Part shown: positions 49,501-52,703 of the stretch, in pieces
How the letters are laid out: each line of letters begins with the position of its first letter
How positions within the stretch are numbered: the first letter of the stretch is position 1
Assembly (NCBI GenBank): GCA_017517745.1
Contig: JAFWYJ010000048.1
Location: 1 to 52,703, forward strand
Source: Clostridia bacterium
GTDB lineage: Bacteria > Bacillota > Clostridia > Oscillospirales > CAG-272
Reading direction: 5' to 3'
DNA: 52,703 bases
The notes under the pieces: generated by a model
Told to the model about the DNA's origin: nothing
Seen by the model: only the letters and a program-made list of their open reading frames with translations
Databases searched by the model: none
Program-made: the position numbers and the translations under genes

Positions 49501-50349
49501 GTCGTCGCGCTTATCAAGGAATTCTTCAACACCCGAAGAAACAACGAGACGATCGGTGTGATCGCCTTCAATGCCGCACAGCGTGACATGATTTACGACA
49601 TCATCGACGAGGAATCGCTCAAGGATCACAATTTTGCCATGCAGGTTCGCGCCGAAATGTCGCGCAAGGACAACGGTGAGGACACCGGTCTCTTCATCAA
49701 AAACATCGAAAGCGTACAGGGCGACGAGCGCGACGTCATCATGTTCTCGATCGGCTATGCAAAAAATACCAGCGGAAAGCTGGTTCACAATTTCGGCTGG
49801 CTCAACCAGAAGGGTGGCGAAAACCGCCTCAACGTTGCAATCAGCCGCGCCAAGCAAAAGATTCACATCGTCACCTCCTTCCGCCCCTCCGAACTTGACG
49901 TGGAGAGTGCCAAGAATGACGGACCGAGAATCCTCAAGCGCTATCTGGAATATGCTTTTGCCATCAGCAACGGAGACCGCGAAGACGCCGAGCGCATTCT
50001 CCGCTCCTTCGGTGAAACCTTCGGCATCACGCCCGCGGCGATTGAAACCGAGTATGCGCAAAAGGTTGCGGATGCCCTGCGCGATCGCGGCTACGAGATC
50101 GACACGCAGGTGGGTATCGGCGGTTACCGCATCGATATTGCCGTTCGCAAAAACGGAAAATACGTTCTCGGCATCGAGTGCGACGGAAAGCTTTACAGCA
50201 CTGCCGCCTCGGCACGCGAGCGCGACTACCACCGTCAAAAATACCTCGAATCCCGCGGATGGCGAATCAAGCGCATCTGGAGCATGGATTGGTGGCGCGA
50301 TCCCGATACCGAAATCAACAACATCTGCGCCTTGGTGGACAGCCTATAA
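46573..50349 (+). CDS. HRDC - DUF4011-like - SF1 helicase - Vsr-like nuclease fusion (candidate defence protein)
   Basis: 1258 aa, soluble. Domains in order: HRDC (about 10-92, with SDDSIREIVRLLP and SIPGIGPAFVENY); a DUF4011-like stretch (ELSKKLININRNNRML, about 105-140) in a larger N-terminal region; an SF1 helicase with Walker A EGPPGTGKS (413-421), Walker B DEAS (843-846), GDHKQLRPS, THYRSKYEELIDF, ESVQGDERDVIMFSIGY and NRLNVAISRAKQKIHIV; then a PD-(D/E)XK nuclease of MTES_1575/Vsr type with D1188, E1202 and D1204 (IECDG) and the WRIKRIWSMDWWRDP end. Helicase-Vsr fusions with DUF4011 (the Hhe type) protect against phage. It has its own promoter and terminator. A housekeeping repair role remains possible. 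Confidence 0.88.
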   Translation: MEQTPKNIAGEELFEELIDLRQRLKDREKKATGRTPVICSDDSIREIVRLLPRKPSDFFSIPGIGPAFVENYAQAFLDVLDDHNGNRETAEIPVSKNVEETLRELSKKLININRNNRMLFLPKLSAKYAVDLFDATGSYNPLQILFDGDKPITIADVSSQDLPRTDPARDRYRALIGLIRETVRDLRDKGQNDLYVGYPFVEGTLVNGEFGIRAPLCLFPVTLDRSTANITVAADHTRDIIYNGTLILAHDKFNSLAKPLPDCTVEDATPDNFLQGLLDFYAENDIRIEYDSDELTKFKEYPGDSFPRHARGSLKLVHNVVIGKFPAYSNTIQRDFEEILEKGLVNKLVSDLVSDYGATDFYSDQTNTDLELNHPDKKQQSISENSLVYINALNSAQEAVLHAAETMDELVVEGPPGTGKSQTITSLITQFVNEGKTVLMVSEKKTALDVVYSRLGTLSRYAMMMDDANNKNLFYSQLERLLYSTDANAPLQAPDLSMLSGEIDTDVATLEVIADKLFTPSEFGVEPYLLYMENRRVNLQNHEQIKTYKTIRTMITEALMALKYDEITAIHKKFANGQLTDSLDLYQLTVERYPWFLKMKDSLSNYDLILFSDSIDELILKVDEWRNRSFFGRMTSKGRLSRDITQATKAYFDKATNAYLIRLIMEQPEAVKQSLKEFTVGYANLKPVVSSLTENENLYLTALRKIHKICGGTVVEWNDELYNTILFEHIQRFEMDNRTLMPKVASFEKIIASIERAIGEKQALSKQRIIKVLAEDIKYITGSKRKGEITRAIESRRRSSVSKFVKKFDFELFKAIKIWLMTPDAVSEVLPQQNDLFDLLIFDEASQLYVEKSIPSIIRAKKVVIAGDHKQLRPSSLGDGRFEFDDDLFDEDAEISAALEEESLLDLARFRYPDILLNTHYRSKYEELIDFSNYAFYKGRLFVAPNTDEPEKPPIEVHLVKNALWQGRSNRQEAERVVALIKEFFNTRRNNETIGVIAFNAAQRDMIYDIIDEESLKDHNFAMQVRAEMSRKDNGEDTGLFIKNIESVQGDERDVIMFSIGYAKNTSGKLVHNFGWLNQKGGENRLNVAISRAKQKIHIVTSFRPSELDVESAKNDGPRILKRYLEYAFAISNGDREDAERILRSFGETFGITPAAIETEYAQKVADALRDRGYEIDTQVGIGGYRIDIAVRKNGKYVLGIECDGKLYSTAASARERDYHRQKYLESRGWRIKRIWSMDWWRDPDTEINNICALVDSL

Positions 50350-50361
50350 TTTTCTGACTCC

Positions 50362-50397
50362 GTGGAGAAAACGCGCCGTCGTTTTCTCCACTTTTTG
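50362..50397 (+). terminator. Terminator of the helicase-nuclease gene
   Basis: GTGGAGAAAACG, 6-nt loop, CGTTTTCTCCAC, then TTTTT, starting 12 nt after the stop codon. Confidence 0.92.
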
Positions 50398-50522
50398 ATA
50401 TTTTCCCCTCTCTCGATCTTTGCATAAAAAATTTTTCGTTTTTTTGCAAAATCAGGAAAATTTTTTCGAGTTTTTCCGACTAATATAATTAGAGGGATAA
50501 ATACCATTCCTAAGGAGGATAT

Positions 50523-51104
50523 ATGAAAACAAAAGAACACCTCTCCGACGAGGAGATCATAGAGCTTTATTGGATCCGTAACGAAAAGGCAATCGACGCC
50601 ACCGACAGCAAATACGGAAAATATCTCTATACGATCGCCTATAATATCGTGCACAATCACATGGACTCCGAGGAATGTGTCAATGACACCTATCTCGGCA
50701 CGTGGAATCGGATTCCCCCCGAGCGTCCAAACCTGTTGCAGGTGTTTTTGTCGAGGATCATGCGAAATATCGCAATCGACAAATTTCGCCAAAACACGGC
50801 GACCAAGCGCGTTCCTTCCGAACTGCAGATTTCACTGGACGAGCTTGATGAGTGCATTGCAGACGTTTCCGAAAACGAGCGCTATCTCATGGACGAGATC
50901 GCAAAAATTCTGAACGGATTTTTGCAGGAGTTGAACGAGCAGGACGAATTCATCTTCGTCTGCCGCTACTATTACTCTGACCGCATCAATGCCATCGCAA
51001 AAATGCTCAAGACCTCAGAAAAAGAGGTTAGCCGTCGACTCGCGGCACTCCGAAAGGATCTCAAGCAACGCTTGGAAAAGGAGGGGCATTACTTTGAAAA
51101 ATAA
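50523..51104 (+). CDS. ECF-type RNA polymerase sigma factor
   Basis: 193 aa, ATG with TAAGGAGG 5 nt upstream. Sigma region 2 (about 25-95) includes YLYTIAYNIVHN and ECVNDTYLGTWNRIPPERP; region 4 (about 135-185) has IAKMLKTSEKEVSRRLAALRKDL. It directs RNA polymerase to a small regulon. A TATAAT at 50484-50489 (in TAATATAATTA) could be its -10, but the -35 position is only T-rich. The stop overlaps the next gene by 11 nt, the layout of a sigma/anti-sigma pair. The -35 recognition helix ends in a basic RKDLKQRLEKEG tail. Confidence 0.9.
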   Translation: MKTKEHLSDEEIIELYWIRNEKAIDATDSKYGKYLYTIAYNIVHNHMDSEECVNDTYLGTWNRIPPERPNLLQVFLSRIMRNIAIDKFRQNTATKRVPSELQISLDELDECIADVSENERYLMDEIAKILNGFLQELNEQDEFIFVCRYYYSDRINAIAKMLKTSEKEVSRRLAALRKDLKQRLEKEGHYFEK

Positions 51105-52703
51105 GAACGATTGGAAGCTTGATCTTCTCTCCAAGATTGACGATGAAATCATCGAGCGCAACACCCAAAAGCGCTGTCTCCGTCTCAAAAAGCTGGCGCT
51201 TCGCCGTCGCGTGCAAAGGATAACGGGCGTTTCCGCCGCGGCGGGACTGTTGCTTGTGTGCGGCGTGATCTTCGTATTGTTCTCACTGTTCTCCAAGCAG
51301 GTTCCGGTCTACCTCGGCATGACCATCTCCTCTGCCGAGTCGCAGGTTGGCATGTCGACAGAGCATACGGTCACCCCGCTTTCGGCACCGATCAGCTATG
51401 CCGTGCAGACGTTCGCTCACGGCGAAGAACACCAACCCAAGCCACCCCACGGTGACGTTGCCGGAGTGCCCGCGCACAAAAACGAAAACCTGGACGATGC
51501 CGGCAAGAACGCCGAAGACGCCGCAGGCAACACGCTGCAGGTATCAGGCAGCGGTGCGGACATCTACTACGCCAAGCCCAACGAGGACATCTACATCACC
51601 ATCCACATCGACAACCCCGACAGCTTTGAAATCTTGTCATTCACCCTCAACGGCAAAAAGTATTCTTCCTATATGTTCGAGGAAGGCTCGGACATGGAAA
51701 ATCTGATTCTCAAGGTCAACGTCGGCGACGCCGAAGGTGTGGTGGAATATACCATCGACGCCATCAAATACGTTGACGGAACCGCCATCAAGGACGTTCG
51801 CATGGAAGGCGACAAGACGGTGCGCGCGGGCGTTGCCACCGACCGTCAACCCGCTGCCGTTCTCTTTGGTGAGCGTGTTGATTTCTTCAACGTCAGCTTC
51901 AACGTCAGCATCACCGACTCGCTCGACCTGATCGCCAAGAGCCAAGGAAAGCTCTATGCGATGATCTATGACGGCGAGAACGTGCTTGCCATCAATGAGA
52001 TTTCCCCCTCTGAGATCTCCAACGTCTCCTTTGACGGTTTGATGCCAAACACGACCTACCAATATGCCGTCGGCGCGTATTATGACAAGCTGGACGGAAC
52101 AGGCATGGGACTCTACGTCTTGAACGTCAAGACCTTCACCACCAAAGCCCCCGTCCTGTTTGAAAATCTGCAAATTTCCACCACGCAGGTCAATTTCGAA
52201 TTCCTTTGGGATCAAGCGTTTGCAAACAAGCAGATCTCCGCACTCACCCTCTACCGCGGGGAAGAAAAGGTTGCTGACGTCGATCCCGACGCGACAAGTC
52301 TGACCGATCTGCTTTCCAACACGGCGTACACGCTGGTCGCCGAATATCGCGACGGCAACAATACGTCCCGATTGATCTCGATGGAATTCGCCACGGCGGC
52401 AAAAGCAATTCCCTCTCTCGTTCTGACCTCCAAGGACGTGACTCAAACGAGCTTTGGCTTTGATGCCAAGGTGCTTGACGTGGACGCCGTCGGTTCCATC
52501 ACTGCCATCGAACTGCTGCACGGCAATGACGCGCCCGTTCCCGCGGCAAGCCTCGACGTGCGCAGCTTTGACGGATTGCTTTCCAACAACGATTACACCG
52601 TCCGCGTCACCTATACCTATGATCTGAACGACGGCACGGGTGCGCATACCATCGTCAAAGATCTGACCGTAAAGACCTTGGCAAAAGCAACGCCTTCCCT
52701 CGC
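51094..52703 (+). CDS. Membrane-anchored anti-sigma-like protein with repeated FnIII-like ectodomains (partial, runs off right edge)
   Basis: Open from a TTG at 51094 (AGGAGGGG 8 nt upstream) to the window end, at least 536 codons. Its N-terminus MKNKNDWKLDLLSKIDDEII plus basic residues (about 45 aa) is cytoplasmic; the TM helix is about 46-66. A low-complexity His/Pro/Asp linker (about 105-145) leads to one beta domain (about 145-235), then at least three ~90-aa FnIII-like repeats with recurring TFTTKAP, EFATAAKA and TVKTLAKA borders. Overlap with the ECF gene points to a role in holding or releasing that sigma factor in response to an outside cue; no known anti-sigma motif is visible. Only internal ATG fragments of it look like separate short ORFs. 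Confidence 0.75.
   Translation, partial: MKNKNDWKLDLLSKIDDEIIERNTQKRCLRLKKLALRRRVQRITGVSAAAGLLLVCGVIFVLFSLFSKQVPVYLGMTISSAESQVGMSTEHTVTPLSAPISYAVQTFAHGEEHQPKPPHGDVAGVPAHKNENLDDAGKNAEDAAGNTLQVSGSGADIYYAKPNEDIYITIHIDNPDSFEILSFTLNGKKYSSYMFEEGSDMENLILKVNVGDAEGVVEYTIDAIKYVDGTAIKDVRMEGDKTVRAGVATDRQPAAVLFGERVDFFNVSFNVSITDSLDLIAKSQGKLYAMIYDGENVLAINEISPSEISNVSFDGLMPNTTYQYAVGAYYDKLDGTGMGLYVLNVKTFTTKAPVLFENLQISTTQVNFEFLWDQAFANKQISALTLYRGEEKVADVDPDATSLTDLLSNTAYTLVAEYRDGNNTSRLISMEFATAAKAIPSLVLTSKDVTQTSFGFDAKVLDVDAVGSITAIELLHGNDAPVPAASLDVRSFDGLLSNNDYTVRVTYTYDLNDGTGAHTIVKDLTVKTLAKATPSL

Noticed and set aside
47998-50238. 746-aa minus-strand ORF antisense to the helicase-nuclease
   Set aside because: The plus frame carries all helicase motifs and its own promoter; the antisense frame has none.

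Overview
The window is a chromosomal segment of a Gram-positive anaerobe of the class Clostridia, most likely an uncultured gut member of the Oscillospirales/Christensenellales type. The support is AAAGGAG-type ribosome binding sites, many TTGACA-N17-TATAAT promoters, folate-type trmFO, an infC-rpmI-rplT operon, and housekeeping gene orders typical of Clostridia. Rank below class is inference. Almost everything up to 46.2 kb is on the minus strand.

Region 1 (1-3.7 kb): a partial XRE regulator, an array of short hairpins, a tRNA-Thr/tRNA-Tyr operon, an SGNH hydrolase, and a compact HPr-kinase-like / PqqD / S24-S26-peptidase cassette that has no visible precursor peptide or radical SAM enzyme.

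Region 2 (3.7-27.9 kb): an endonuclease/exonuclease/phosphatase protein, an orphan winged-helix regulator with a membrane protein, then a dense housekeeping block. In transcription order from high to low coordinates it is infC-rpmI-rplT, trmH-like, dprA, topA, trmFO, plsX, rnc, an Elp3-like radical SAM gene, smc, ftsY, rdgB, a small membrane protein, yhbY, nadD, yqeK, LCP, rsfS, leuS. Many of these genes overlap by 4 nt or abut. The infC gene appears to start at ATT and has a structured leader.

Region 3 (27.9-29.9 kb): a visibly AT-richer islet. It has two ~205-bp MITE-like direct repeats with terminal inverted repeats, each carrying a consensus promoter. It also holds a remnant of an RHS-repeat protein, a 50-aa cationic peptide gene coupled to a two-TM membrane protein, and a 98-aa ORF that ends inside a related palindrome.

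Region 4 (29.9-46.3 kb): a second EEP-family protein, a candidate plus-strand sRNA, a sugar nucleotidyltransferase, and the division/cell-wall (dcw) cluster: mraZ, rsmH, an FtsL-like protein, a PASTA PBP, murE, murF, mraY, ftsW, a small membrane protein, murG, ftsQ, ftsZ. murD, murC and ftsA are not in the cluster.

Region 5 (46.5-52.7 kb, plus strand): a 1258-aa HRDC/DUF4011-like/SF1 helicase/Vsr-like nuclease fusion under its own promoter (candidate stand-alone defence gene), then an ECF sigma factor overlapping a TTG-started, membrane-anchored, FnIII-like surface protein that runs off the right edge.
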